64,000 nucleotides of DNA from Alisma plantago-aquatica. Its lineage: Eukaryota > Streptophyta > Magnoliopsida > Alismatales > Alismataceae. The DNA lies in contig OY856410.1 in NCBI GenBank assembly GCA_963693085.1, positions 1,391,910,863 to 1,391,974,862 of the forward strand. The letters are read 5' to 3'. A model generated the notes under the pieces. That model saw only the letters and a program-made list of their open reading frames with translations. It had not been told where the DNA came from and made no database searches. Below, in pieces: positions 21,457-31,240 of this stretch. Made by a program: the position numbers and the translations under genes. Position 1 is the stretch's first letter. Every line of letters starts with the position of its first letter.

Positions 21457-22560
21457 TTGGAATATCAAATTCCTCATGTAACACAAGAAATTCATAGATC
21501 TAGTAGGACACACCTTGAGCCCGAAAGAATTGGTTATCTTGTGACTCAACAAGGTGGCGAATTGGTCATTGATTATGAGCCAACAACCTACCTAGAAGAT
21601 ATTAAGGAACCCAAGTCTAACAAGTGTCTTGAGGCCATGATATATGAGATGGAATCCATGATAGGTATGGACCTTGGTGGATCCACCTAAAAGGGTAAAA
21701 CCCATAGGATACAAGTGGGTCATCAAGAAGAAGACCGACATGGATGGTAATGTACAAACCTATAAAGCTTGATTGATTATGAAGGGTTTCAGACAAGTTT
21801 AAGGTCTTGACTATGACAAAACCTTTTCTCCAGTTGCCTTTCTTAAATCCATTAGGATCATTCTTGTAATTGCAACTTACTATGACGTTGAGATTTGGAA
21901 GATGGATGTCAAAATTGATTTCCTTAATGGGATTCTTCTTGAGGATATGTACATGACACAACCTGAAGACTTTATAATTCCAAATAATACAAATAAAGTT
22001 TGTAAGCTACAAAGGTTAAATTATTGATAAAATCAAGCATCAAGAAGCTGGAATCTTAGACTTGACGAGGTAGTCAAAGAGTTTGGCTTTAGTCAAAATG
22101 AAGATGAACCATATGTTTGCAAGAAGGTCATGAGAGCATAATTGTATTTCTCATATTGTATGTAAATGGCATAAAATTGATAGGAAATGACATCCAAAGA
22201 CTATAAATGGCAAAAACATGGTTGGGGAATACCTTTTCTATGAAGAATTTAAGCAAAACATCCTATGTTTTATGAATCAAGATATGTAGAGATTGCATAA
22301 TTGTATTTCTCATATTGTATGTAAATGACATAAAATTGATAGGAAATGACATCCACAGACTATAAATGGCAAAAACATGGTTGGGGAATACCTTTTCTAT
22401 GAAGAATTTAAGCAAAACATCCTATATTTTATGAATCAAGATATGTAGAGATTGATCTAATAGGCTTCTTGGCGTAAGCCAAAATACATACATTGACAAA
22501 TTGTTGAAGAGTTTAAGCATGCAAGACTCAAAGAGATGAAATTTTCCCATGACCCATGAA
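21457..22560 (+). pseudogene. copia reverse transcriptase relic
   Basis: RT preceded by RSSRTHLEPERIGYLV (21493-21540). Core blocks read across shifts are YKWVIKKKTDMDGNVQTYKA (21711-21770), DYDKTFSPVAFLKSIRIIL (21811-21870), WKMDVKIDFLNGILLEDMYM (21898-21956, motif A with Asp kept) and VFLILYVNGIKLIGNDI (22143-22195) where the catalytic YVDD has become YVNG. A 159-bp segment carrying that motif is then repeated in tandem with YVND. Several stops. Function lost. Confidence 0.88.
22136..22453 (+). repeat. 159-bp tandem duplication inside copia RT
   Basis: 22136-22294 and 22295-22453 are two direct copies differing at only a few bases. The unit spans the RT catalytic-site region, and 159 is 53 codons so the duplication does not itself shift the frame. 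It occurred after most of the decay, because the copies share the same defects. Confidence 0.93.
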
Positions 22561-23300
22561 ATTAGTCTCTCTAGAGTCCAATGCCCCAGTTCTTGTGAAG
22601 AACAGGAAGCATGAGTACGATTCCATATGCATCATCTATTTGATATATCATGTATGCAATGATATGTACTCATCCAAGTGTATCATATGCATTGAGAATG
22701 ATGAGCAGATATCATACAAATCCCAAATGATGTTATGGAATTTACGTAAAGAACATCTTTCGGTACTTGATCATGACTAAGGGTTAGTTTCTTGTTTATT
22801 GCGGTGAGAAAGAGTTGGGTGTAAAGGGTTACACTATGCAAGCTTCCAAAGTGACAGAGATGATTATTGATCACAATCTAGATTTTTATTTTGCCTCAAC
22901 AATGGAGTTGTGAGTTGAAAAGTTTCAACAAAAAAAAGTGTTTGTTGATTATATAATAGAATTTGAGTATATTGTTGCCTTGAGCATAGAAAAGGAATTT
23001 GTTTGGATCAAAAAATTCATTAGTGAACATGAAGTTGTTCCAAACATTAGTGATGAAATAGAGTTATATGTGACAGAAGTGGAGCTATTGTACAATAAAA
23101 GGAACCTTAATCGCATCAATGTTCCAAGCATATACTTTAGGCTACCATCTCATACGTGAGATCATACAATGAGGAGAAGTGAAGATTTGTAGAGTGTCAA
23201 GTGAAAGCAACATTGTTGACTCATTGACAAAAGATTTTTTGCAAAAGAAACTTGATGACCATGTTAGATCACTTGGGGTTAGATTCATGGGTGACTGGCT
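22561..23300 (+). pseudogene. copia RNase H relic
   Basis: C-terminal part of the polyprotein. Best block 22938-23159: FEYIVALSIEKEFVWIKKFISEH, VVPNISDEIELY, then NLNRINVPSIYFRLPSHT corresponding to the EAEYxA...KEAxWxKxFxxxLGV and HxRSKHIxxRYHxIR motifs, and a VDSLTKDFLQKKLDDHVRSLG-like end across shifts (23215-23280). Stops at 23157 and later. It ends just before the polypurine tract. Confidence 0.85.
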
Positions 23301-23307
23301 CTAAGTG

Positions 23308-23319
23308 CAAGCGGGAGTC
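23308..23319 (+). promoter_or_regulatory. copia polypurine tract
   Basis: CAAGCGGGAGTC directly before the TGTTGGTATG start of the 3' LTR at 23320; purine-rich with two pyrimidine interruptions, typical of copia. Confidence 0.8.
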
Positions 23320-23454
23320 TGTTGGTATGTGTGCCCAGAAAGCCATTCATATGATGATTATGATGTGGCATCATGTACTTGATTTGATAATAATAAAGGC
23401 AATTCTATCAATTGTGTTTTGTTCAATTTAGAGATAATGATACAACATGATAGA
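23320..23454 (+). repeat. copia 3' LTR, first part
   Basis: TGTTGGTATGTGTGCCCAG start; aligns with the 5' LTR from about 4145 and with 62873 onward. Interrupted at 23454 by Cassandra. Confidence 0.9.
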
Positions 23455-23547
23455 TGTAATATCCTAGTTCTTGAGGTCTTGGATAAAATGATCTTAAAAG
23501 GAATTATTATACTACCCTTATCCCCCAAGGTGCACCTCCTTTTCAGG

Positions 23548-23635
23548 GAGTGCATCACTAAAGAACTATGTGGTTAAGTATGCTCAACCCAAAGTAGTAT
23601 TATGATAGGTGAGTAGTTGGGAAGTTTATCTTGGC
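23548..23635 (+). repeat. 5S rRNA-like domain in Cassandra left LTR
   Basis: TGGTTAAGTATGCTC followed by AAAGTAGTATTATGATAGG, compared with the 5S rRNA internal promoter region (AAGTTAAGCGTGCTTGGG and AGTAGTACTAGGATGGGTGA). Several C-to-T and G-to-A changes have hit the C-box. Probably not transcribed by RNA polymerase III now. It is a 5S-derived LTR part, not a 5S gene. Confidence 0.85.
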
Positions 23636-23678
23636 TTACACATGAGTGAGGACAAAGTGTACAATTAAGGCTAGTGAT

Positions 23679-24573
23679 AGTTTTTGGGTAGGTATGGAAG
23701 TGGTGCAGATATGGTACAAATTATACCAAAACCATAACCACACCACAATAGAAAATCAAACACCATGTCCAAACCATATTGATTGTCATTTTTAATATTA
23801 GAACCCATATCCACACTGCAAGAAAAATCATGATTCACTGTACCACATTGCATGTCGTACCGCACCACACCACACCACACCAGATAGGGCAAAAATTGTT
23901 TGTTACTCTGAGCAGAATTATACTAAAATTTTTGAAGAAGTTGTACGAAATAGTCAATATGAAACAAAAATATTTTGTAAATATAAAAAAAATACTAAAT
24001 TTTTAGTTCTAAAAAAATATTCTATCTTTTTTTTAATACTTGTACACACAAACTTAATCTTTTTAACTACACATACCCTTTCCGCTTTAAATTTAAAAAA
24101 CCATCCCTCTTCTAAAATGACTCATTTTAAAGTTGACTATATAAGTTTATAAATTTCACATATATACATTAAGTGCAAAATATATAGTGGTAAAATATAT
24201 TTCATTATTTTTTGTGTAAAACTACAAATTTATGTTTATAGGTTTTAGAAAGAGGACATCCATGTGTGTAGAATCTACAAGAAGTGGAATACCCTACTTC
24301 TCTATACATGATAAGTCAATTAAAAATATAGATATAGTATTCTATGTGAGAACAACAATAAATAATGTGATTAGGATTATATATATATATATAATTTGCA
24401 GTGTGATTTTATCCATGGTTTGTTTCTCTAGAACCAAAACCACAACACATTAAAACTGTCTTAGAAATTTAAAACCATATCCACACTACAACCACTTGAT
24501 GTGGTTATGCGGTGTAAAATGTGGTGTGGTTCTCCATAGATATGGTTATTTTACAACAACGTTGTCATCCCTG
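23679..24573. mobile_element. MITE-like insert in Cassandra left LTR
   Basis: About 0.9 kb present in the left but not the right Cassandra LTR, between GGCTAGTGATAG and TCTATGGGGCC. The right end reads GTTGTCATCCCTG, a common terminus of plant hAT-like MITEs (CAGGGATGACAAC inverted). The left end is not an obvious match and I could not define a target duplication. Near both ends lie complementary ACCACACCAC and GGTGTGGT sequences and ATATGGTTAT/ATAACCATATC, giving fold-back potential. No coding capacity. Confidence 0.6.
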
Positions 24574-24640
24574 TCTATGGGGCCAATCGTCACTCCTGAA
24601 ATCTACTAGAGCCTTGGGAAATGGGCCTAGACATTATAAA

Positions 24641-24654
24641 TGGTATTAGAGCCA
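24641..24654 (+). promoter_or_regulatory. Cassandra primer binding site
   Basis: TGGTATTAGAGCCA, one mismatch from the initiator-Met tRNA complement, two bases after the left LTR end. Confidence 0.88.
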
Positions 24655-24878
24655 AAACCCCTCTAGTAGGTGGGTGCCCACATGGGCATGTAGCATGACA
24701 AACTTGTGTTGTGTGGTCCATGCATGTTGAAAAAGGTTGTCTACGGTGACATAGCCACCCTTGGGTTGGTATTTCATGATAGGAAGTTGGTTATTCATGG
24801 GTCATTGTAGGTTTGCACTGAAATGGGGAAATATTATGATGCCATATAGTTGAACCTTGACAAGGACGTCAAGAGTCT

Positions 24879-24888
24879 AAGTGGGGGA
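24879..24888 (+). promoter_or_regulatory. Cassandra polypurine tract
   Basis: AAGTGGGGGA immediately before the right LTR, whose own start (CATTTTAGCTCC) has drifted from TGTAATATCC. Confidence 0.8.
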
Positions 24889-24979
24889 CATTTTAGCTCC
24901 CAAGTCTTGAGGAATTGGATAAAATGCTCTTAAAAGAAATGATTGTACTACCTGTATCACCAATATGAACCTCCTTTTA

Positions 24980-25066
24980 AGGTATCCCATCTCTAAAGAA
25001 CTTTTTGGTCAAGCGTGCTCAGTCTAGGTTGTACTAGGATGGGTGACTAGTCAGAAAATTTATCCT
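24980..25066 (+). repeat. 5S rRNA-like domain in Cassandra right LTR
   Basis: GGTCAAGCGTGCTCAG (A-box region) and GTACTAGGATGGGTGAC (C-box region) at about 25007-25048. The C-box half is unchanged from plant 5S rRNA over 17 bases, clearly better kept than in the left LTR. GGTATCCCATCTCTAAAGAAC just upstream corresponds to the 5S GGATCCCATCAGAACTC block. Confidence 0.9.
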
Positions 25067-25185
25067 GGCTTGCGTGTGAGTGAGGAAAAAGCATGTAGTT
25101 AAGGCTAGTGATGGTCAATGGAGCCATTCGTCATTCCTAAAACTCTTCTAGAGACTTGGGCGATGGGCCCAAGTGTTACAATATA

Positions 25186-25802
25186 TGTATAAAGAATGAT
25201 GTTACTCGATGACATATGTCTTTAGGTTCAGGACCTAAACAATGAGATCATGTGTATGATAAGAGTACATATATTCTTGTTATGTCCCTAGTTGGACATT
25301 ACTGTGGAAGAAAAATAGATGATAGTAATGCATAAGATTAGAATGTGTGTTGAATGATGACAAAGTATCATCAGTCATGATATTGGATATCAAGTCAAGC
25401 CCATAGGTACTTGTTAGAGAATAGTGAACTGGACATACCTACCTTGAGAGTGATACATAGAACCATTTAATGGTAGCCATAATTGGATCTTAAAGTGATA
25501 GTTATGATTGTAGTTCTTACAAGTGAAGTCATTGCACTGATCACATTTCATTCGATGAACTTTGACACCATCCAATGAGACCTTGAATAAGGGTTGCCAT
25601 AAATGTGGTGCTTGGGTACATTGTGACACATGGGGATTGACTATGAGTGATGTGGATGGGATTTGACCCTCCTTTTGAAGTTAATATTCTATCCACTTGA
25701 TAACCAAGACTAAGAAATCCATAGGCATTATCATGCAATTCAATATATGATATTGAGATCATGTGTATCTAACAGTTAATTCTAGTTCAATAAATATAGA
25801 TT
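25186..25802 (+). repeat. copia 3' LTR, second part
   Basis: Resumes the LTR after Cassandra; aligns with 4283-4878 of the 5' LTR and 63012-63620. Interrupted near 25802 by a LINE. Confidence 0.88.
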
Positions 25803-25820
25803 CACACACTGGTGATAGTT

Positions 25821-26282
25821 ATTGAAACATGAATAAGAAGAGTTGTTAGTGATAGAGTTAAGACTCTATTTCCTGAAGACTGGCACTCCATTTCAAACCT
25901 GGAGGTCAGGGAAGGAGGGAGAATTGTTGTCGGGTAGGATACTCATATCTAGGATGTTGATATTATAAACATGAGTGACCAGGTGATGTTGGTTTCCTAC
26001 TATAACACTGGGGTTTTTTTGTTTATTCTATCTACAATTTATGGGGAACATATGGAGGCTGACAGGAGAAGTATGTGGCAAACCATTGAAGATGTTTCTC
26101 AAGAAGAGGTTTCGTGGCTGATCATAGGGGACTTCAACAATGTGAGGAAAGTTGATGAGAAGAGAGGAGGACAAAGAATTCCGGATAGGGTTCTAGAGGC
26201 TTTTAATGATGTTGTTGAGGTAGCTGGGCTGATAGAGCTGAATAAAATTGGTGGTTGGACCACTTGGTCAAATAAGCAGTAG
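25821..26282 (+). pseudogene. LINE C endonuclease (APE-like), C-terminal part
   Basis: Begins with an IET*IRRVVSDRVKTLF block, equivalent to the LQETK/LETRV motif region of plant L1 endonucleases, and reads GGRIVVG*DTHI*DVDI (25911-25967), STIYGEH (26032-26052), WLIIGDFNNV (26115-26144, with the catalytic Asp and Asn of GDFN) and LNKIGGWTTWSNKQ. In-frame stops at 25830, 25935, 25950 and 26280. The fold would be incomplete as well as interrupted. Confidence 0.88.
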
Positions 26283-28124
26283 GGGTTGAAGAGAATAGAT
26301 ACTGATATAGATAAAGGTCTTGTTAATGAGGCTTGGCTTGAGGTATGGTCGTACTCTGTTATAAATCTAAAGGCAGATACCTTAAGCCACCACACAATGA
26401 TGAAAATGAACCTGGTGGATAAAGCTTTCATTGCTAGACCATTCAGATTCTCCAACTGGTGGACTGAATGGAATGGATACAATGAGCTAGTTCAGGATAG
26501 CTGGCAGATATAGGTGGTGGGGAACCCGATGTATAGAGTCATCAAAAAACTTCAATTCACTAAGCTCAACCTCAAGAAATGGAGTAAAGAGAAAGTGAAT
26601 CTAAGTAACATGCTTACTAAAGCTAAAGAGGATTATAATAAAACCACTACTGCTACTTGACATGATCCCCTAAACCAGGACCTTCTTGATAAAGAGAGGA
26701 AGGAAGAAGAGAGGTTACTGTCTCTTAGAAAAGCCAAAGAGGTTTACTACAGGCAGAGAAGTCGTTTGCTCTGGATAAATGATGGGGATAGAAACACCAG
26801 AACTTACCATGCTATCATGAGAAAGAAGGAGCTCAGGGAAACCATTCATGAGATCATTAATGAGAATGGGGAAGTCATTAATAGTAGGGATGATATAGCC
26901 TTAGCTGCTGTCAACTACTTCACCAACCTTTACAACAAAAGTGACACGTCTAGTTCTATGAGTATGGATCTACTCCCTGATAATAGAATTAATGACGATA
27001 TGAATGAGGCACTATGTTGAAGGCAAGAAGATGAGGAGATTAGGAAAGTCGTGTTCTCCATCAACCCATCCAAGGCCCCTGGGCCAGATGGGTTCAACAA
27101 CAAGTTTTACCAAGCAGTGTGGAACATCATCAGTGTTGATGTATGTGAAGTTGTCAGGTGGATCATGGATGGGCACAATATGGTGAGGTCAGCAAACCAT
27201 ACCTTCATTAAGTTGATTCTGAAGAAGAAGAATGTTGTGGATATGGGGGATTTTATACCTATAGTGTGTTGTAACGTGCTTTACAAGGTTGTGTCTAAGC
27301 TTATTGTAGGGTGCCTTAAGGAAATTTTGCCTACTGTTATATCCAATGAACAGTGTGCACTTATTAAAGGCAGAAGAATCTCTGACAACACCCTCCTTGT
27401 TGTGGAGTACCTCTCTAGGTTTAAGGTTGGGAGAGCCAATGCTAAAGTGTGTATTAAGGTCAATCTTAACAAGGCATATGACCATGTTAGATGGGAACCT
27501 TTGTGCACCATAATGAAGGCCATGGGTTTTGCAGATAGATCCATCCTCATTTTGAAACAATGTGTGGAGACTAGTTCATTCTCTGTATTGGTGAATGGGG
27601 GCCCTGTAGGTCTGTTCCGAGCTACCAATGGGCTCCCGCAAGGATACCCAATATCGCCGCTTCTTTTCACAGTGATGATGGAGGGATTAACTAATATGAT
27701 TAATATGGCTGAAAGGCTAGGGAAGATCAAACCTTACAAGGTGAAAGGGATGAAGGTGAAGACTCACTTGATTTTTGTTGATGATATCATGCTTTTATCT
27801 GTGGGTCATGCTAATAGACTGAAGGAATTCAAGAGAGTGATGGTGAGGTTTGGAAACCTTACTGATCTCTACATAAGCGATATAAAATCTAAGATATACT
27901 TCTCTAAATATTTTGATAGGAGAAGAGGTGGGCTTAAAGCTGATGTGGCCTTGAAGGGGGGAAGGTTCCCTGCTAGGTACATGGGTGCTTCAGTTGTTGG
28001 GGGCAAAGGGGTTGTTGTTGACTTCACTTCTTGCCTAGATGAGATCAGAAAGAAAGTGGATAGGTGGACGACTGTTAAAATATTATTTGTTGGTAGGTTC
28101 ATTTGGGTCAGATCCACTCTATAG
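26283..28124 (+). pseudogene. LINE C reverse transcriptase
   Basis: Linker with LLWINDGDRNTRTYH (26769-26814), then the RT fingers (NPSKAPGPDGFNNKFYQ, about 27060-27111), motif A region KVNLNKAYDHVRW where the usual catalytic Asp (VDL) is Asn, GLPQGYPISPLLF (27627-27668) and the LIFVDDIMLL catalytic box (27768-27798) with both Asp intact. Longest uninterrupted stretch 27021-28124. In-frame stops at 26511, 26658, 27018 and 28122 but no shift. Inactive as it stands. Confidence 0.93.
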
Positions 28125-28993
28125 AGCATGATAAGGTTCTGGGGGGATGTGTGCAATATCCCCAACTCCATTGTAGAGAGAATGAAGAAGATCATAGAGA
28201 ATTTTGTTTGGGATGGGAGAGGGCACAATATCTTTTGGGATACAATAGATCAAACCTATGACAGAGGGGGGCTCAATCTTATGCAGCCTCATAAGATCCT
28301 GGAAACATGTCAGCTCAAGAGACTCAACAAGTTTCTTCGGGAAAGGAACAATGTGTGGTCTATTTGGATGAGGGCGAGATATGGGGATTTTCCTATATCC
28401 CAGTCAGTAGATGTGGATGCATCTAGGACCTGGAAGAACATGTGTAGCCAGTGGGTGAAGGTTCAACTGAAGTACTCTGTGGATAGTCAAGGTCTTGTTG
28501 CTCTTGCTGACGAGCGAGTGAAACCTTGGATCAACAGGGATGAGGGGGAGGTCCTCAACTGGACAAAGTTGTCATGGAACCCGTACCACATCCCCAAATG
28601 GAGCACTTTTCTATATAGGGCCATTCTGTACAAGTTGCCAACTAGAGACAGAATGAGAAGGTGGGGCTTGTCAGTTCAGGCCTTATGCCCTCTTTGTAAT
28701 GAACAAGATGAAAGCCATGACCATATCTTCAATAAATGTAGATTCTCTAAGTTCATTTGGGATCTGATTTGTCTGAAGAGCACTTGTGGCATGATACTAC
28801 TGAGAATCTGATGGCTAAAGTTGACAGGTTGTGGATGAGGTGCAGGAGTAAAGACCAGATGGGGATTGTTGCTGCTCTGCTGTCAGCTTTCTGCTTTTTT
28901 GTGTGGGAAAAAAGAAATTGTAGGGTACATCAGAGAAGGTGTAATAGAGAAGAACATGTGGTTAGTAAGATTTTAACTATTATAGAATGTTGA
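28125..28993 (+). pseudogene. LINE C ORF2 C-terminal zinc-binding domain
   Basis: Thumb remnant (SMIRFWGDVCNIPNSIVERM...ENFVWDG) followed by the RT-associated zinc-binding domain: FLYRAILYKLPTRDRM, then CPLCNEQDESHDHIFNKC (about 28686-28740; CxxC...H...C intact). After IWDLIC a shift near 28780-28806 moves the tail (WMRCRSKDQMG, FFVWEKRNCRVHQRR) into another frame, ending TGA at 28991-28993. The 3' untranslated region and A run follow. Confidence 0.9.
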
Positions 28994-29148
28994 GGGCCAA
29001 AAAAGGCCTTGTCGTAGGGCTTCCCTACAGGGCTAAACTATACTGGGGCTTTTGTAGTTAGTTGCCCCTTGTATATTTTGTAATTGGTGGTTGGTGGGTT
29101 GTTTTTAGTCCTTTTTGGAAATATACTTTTACATATTTCCAAAAAAAA

Positions 29149-30224
29149 TATTAAGAGAATGACGATCCCATGCCTCGCATTCAATCTGGATATCAAAGAC
29201 AAAGGAACTATATGATCACGCTAACACTAGTCATGGATGTAGGTTGAATCTGTTCTCCAACTACTTTGGTAGAGATAATGTTTTTCTAGACCACCTATTG
29301 CTTGTGATGTCATAATCTTGTTATGGACATTCACTGCCAATGTGAATTGGGACCTATAGGGTCACACGCATAAGATGCACTTATAATAGGAGTTTACTCA
29401 TGGATATGATTTAACTTGTTTAATAAAGTGTTTAGGTAATCAGTTTAAACAACACTAACTGTCAGTTGGCCGGTTGGAGTTCTAGTCAACTGACTGGTGT
29501 GCCAGTCGATCGATTGGGTAGTCTAGTCAGCCAATTGGACGACTAGTAAGAGTGCGTCAAGCATTGATGTTGATGTAATGATGTGCATTAGTCATTGTAT
29601 TAAAATCCATTATGTTTTCAAATAGGAAAACAAGCCAATCGACTAACTAGATGTTCCAGTCAATTGACTTGGTGTCTAGATCACCGATTGCTGATTTGTA
29701 ATAGCAGTCAAACAATGAGATCTGACCCTTTGTATCCTCGAGGTTTGTGGAAACCCTAGCCCATCCACTCCTACATAATGGAGGGTGGCCAAGGCTCTAA
29801 ACACTCTTGTATGGCAAGACTCCTCATCTCACAATTGTGATAATGTGAGAACCAAAGACATATTACCAATAAAAGGGAGAGATGGCAAAGGGGAGAAAAT
29901 TTGATGATAGCACATTGACAACAAAGGGGCAAATTCTTCTCACTGGCTCTATAAGCACAATGAGGAGTTAACAGTGGTTTGTATGGACTACATAAGAGCC
30001 ATCAACCACCGTTTGTGGTGCTACACCAGAAGGCCTCTGCTGACTGCAGTTTGGATGTTGCTTGAGAAAGAAGCATAGACTGTAAGGTTTGTCATTAGAC
30101 TTTCTCCAAGACCAGGTATATGACTTGCACACTCCTTGTTTCACAGTTGATGCAATCTGGTGGTTATGGGGCATATGTCAAAACAAATGTTTCACTTCCA
30201 TCTCTGATGCCATATTTCCCTACA
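29149..30224 (+). repeat. copia 3' LTR, last part
   Basis: Aligns with 16260-17386 of the 5' LTR and ends CCATATTTCCCTACA. Contains short palindromes at 29480-29530 and 29655-29670 (AGTCAACTGACT, AGTCGATCGATT, AGTCAATTGACT). Confidence 0.88.
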
Positions 30225-30229
30225 CTTGG

Positions 30230-31240
30230 TTTCTCAGTATCTTTTTTGTTGAGACCTCTCTCTTGAACCTATGCTTTCACAGTATCTTTTCTGCCCAGCC
30301 ATTTGTTCACCTTCTTAGTGAATTTGTATTATCGGATACCCACTAGTCATCACTTCCATTGTAAACCATCTTTGGATCTTCATTCTTAGTATATCTTCCT
30401 TCATGTTACTAATTGTGCTACTCTCTCTATCATGTTTCTTTATGAATTATAGGGTCTTCTTGACACTACCTCTTCCATATATCTCTTCCTTCAATGGTAT
30501 CCTCCAAATTTTAATTGGTGAGGCATTGATCCATGGCCCTCATGTTCTAGGAGCCTGAGTTTCTACACCTTTTTCAGTGCAATCTTTGTTTGAGTACCCA
30601 ATCTATCCACATAGGTAGAAAAATGTCAACATGTGTTCATATGTAATCTCAATAGGGATCAATTTCTTATCTTTTTCCTTTATCTTTTGGATTTGTTTAA
30701 AATACATGCCGTATCCCAACCCATTATCTTTGATAACTTTCTTTATTCTTCCATCAATCACCTTTATTGCTTCTTTGGTCTGCTAACCAAACCCAAAACC
30801 TAGTGAAGTTGATGGCTACTTATTTAGAGATATCCTCATCCTTGATCTCTCTGGTAACTAGGAGGTATCTATTAGAGTTACATGTACCTTTGAATTGTAC
30901 ATTCTCTTTGTCCCTCTGGTGTAAGAATTGAATTACAAATTCATTGTTGCCAACCTACCTAAATGTAACCTCCTTCTTGAGTGGCCGCACTCCTAGAAGA
31001 GTCCTTCTCAGCGCCTAAAAGTTATGGCCTAGTCATGATGATTCTTCCAATCAAAGACAACTCCAAGTTTTCACCTTTTGTGTGTATTCTCCTTGAAACC
31101 TGACAAATCCCCCTCTCCTTTAGTATGGTTGATCGTGATTGATGCATGTCGTCGTGCCATATCATCTGCCATGGGACCAGAGGGTAACATGCAAACACAA
31201 GAGTTAACGTTGTGATGCATGTGGGGTTGGGAATGCACAC
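30230..31240 (-). pseudogene. LINE ORF1 relic (DUF4283/CCHC-type)
   Basis: Minus-strand translation shows a GLGYGMYFKQIQKIKEKDKK block (30720-30660) followed by LIPIEITYEHMLTFFYLCG*IGYSNKDC (30655-30570). This matches the end of the DUF4283 region and the CCHC knuckle of plant LINE ORF1 proteins, where the consensus is YExLPxFCYxCGxIGHxxxxC; here the first Cys is Phe and the His is Tyr, with a stop between. Upstream blocks GICQVSRRIHTKGENL (near 31120-31070) look like nucleic-acid-binding ORF1 sequence. Several stops and shifts. It belongs to neither LINE C nor E2 by position. Confidence 0.6.

Larger units (their letters stand above)
23455..25180 (+). mobile_element. Cassandra-type TRIM with 5S rRNA-derived LTRs
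   Basis: Short non-coding LTR element. Left LTR starts TGTAATATCC (23455) and ends near 24638; right LTR spans about 24889-25180 and ends TGTTACA. Net LTR length is about 295 bp after removing an insert (23679-24573). A Met-tRNA primer site TGGTATTAGAGCCA (24641-24654) follows the left LTR, and an AAGTGGGGGA polypurine tract (24879-24888) precedes the right. Both LTRs contain a 5S rRNA-like segment, the hallmark of Cassandra. Flanked by ATAGA (23450-23454) and ATATA (25181-25185), a 5-bp target duplication with one mismatch; the flanks rejoin into the copia LTR. No coding region, so it needs proteins in trans. Confidence 0.9.
25803..29148 (+). mobile_element. LINE C: 5'-truncated L1-type LINE
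   Basis: Non-LTR retrotransposon in plus orientation inserted in the copia 3' LTR. It lacks ORF1 and the first part of the ORF2 endonuclease (5' truncation usual for LINEs) and ends in an A run (29141-29148). ORF2 remains in one reading frame from about 25821 to about 28790, interrupted only by eight in-frame stops, then has one shift before the C-terminus. The flanking copia LTR is continuous except for this insert. No clear target duplication was visible. Confidence 0.92.
4145..30224 (+). mobile_element. Ty1/copia retrotransposon, nested and decayed
   Basis: Ty1/copia element in plus orientation with two LTRs of about 1.85 kb once insertions are removed. Order: 5' LTR (4145-4878 plus 16245-17386), primer site (17387-17402), leader, gag (about 19350-19960), protease, integrase, RT, RNase H (to about 23300), polypurine tract (23308-23319), 3' LTR (23320-23454, 25186-25802, 29149-30224). 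The domain order PR-IN-RT-RH is diagnostic of copia. Four later insertions sit inside it: E1 (4879-16239), a hAT-like MITE (18221-18738), Cassandra (23455-25180) and a LINE (25803-29148). All domains carry stops or shifts. I could not see a convincing target duplication at its outer ends; the 5' LTR start is blurred. A third LTR of the family starts at 62873. Confidence 0.9.

Noticed and set aside
25007..25048. A 5S rRNA gene
   Set aside because: Only part of 5S is recognisable, and it sits in both LTRs of a Cassandra element with primer site and polypurine tract.
25790..29165. Target duplication of LINE C (AAATAT at 25791 and after the A run)
   Set aside because: Six A/T bases next to an A run are not significant in this composition.
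4145..30224. A target duplication for the large copia element
   Set aside because: The left LTR edge is too decayed; CTTGG after 30224 and GCTTGG near 4144 are suggestive but overlap the LTR start itself.
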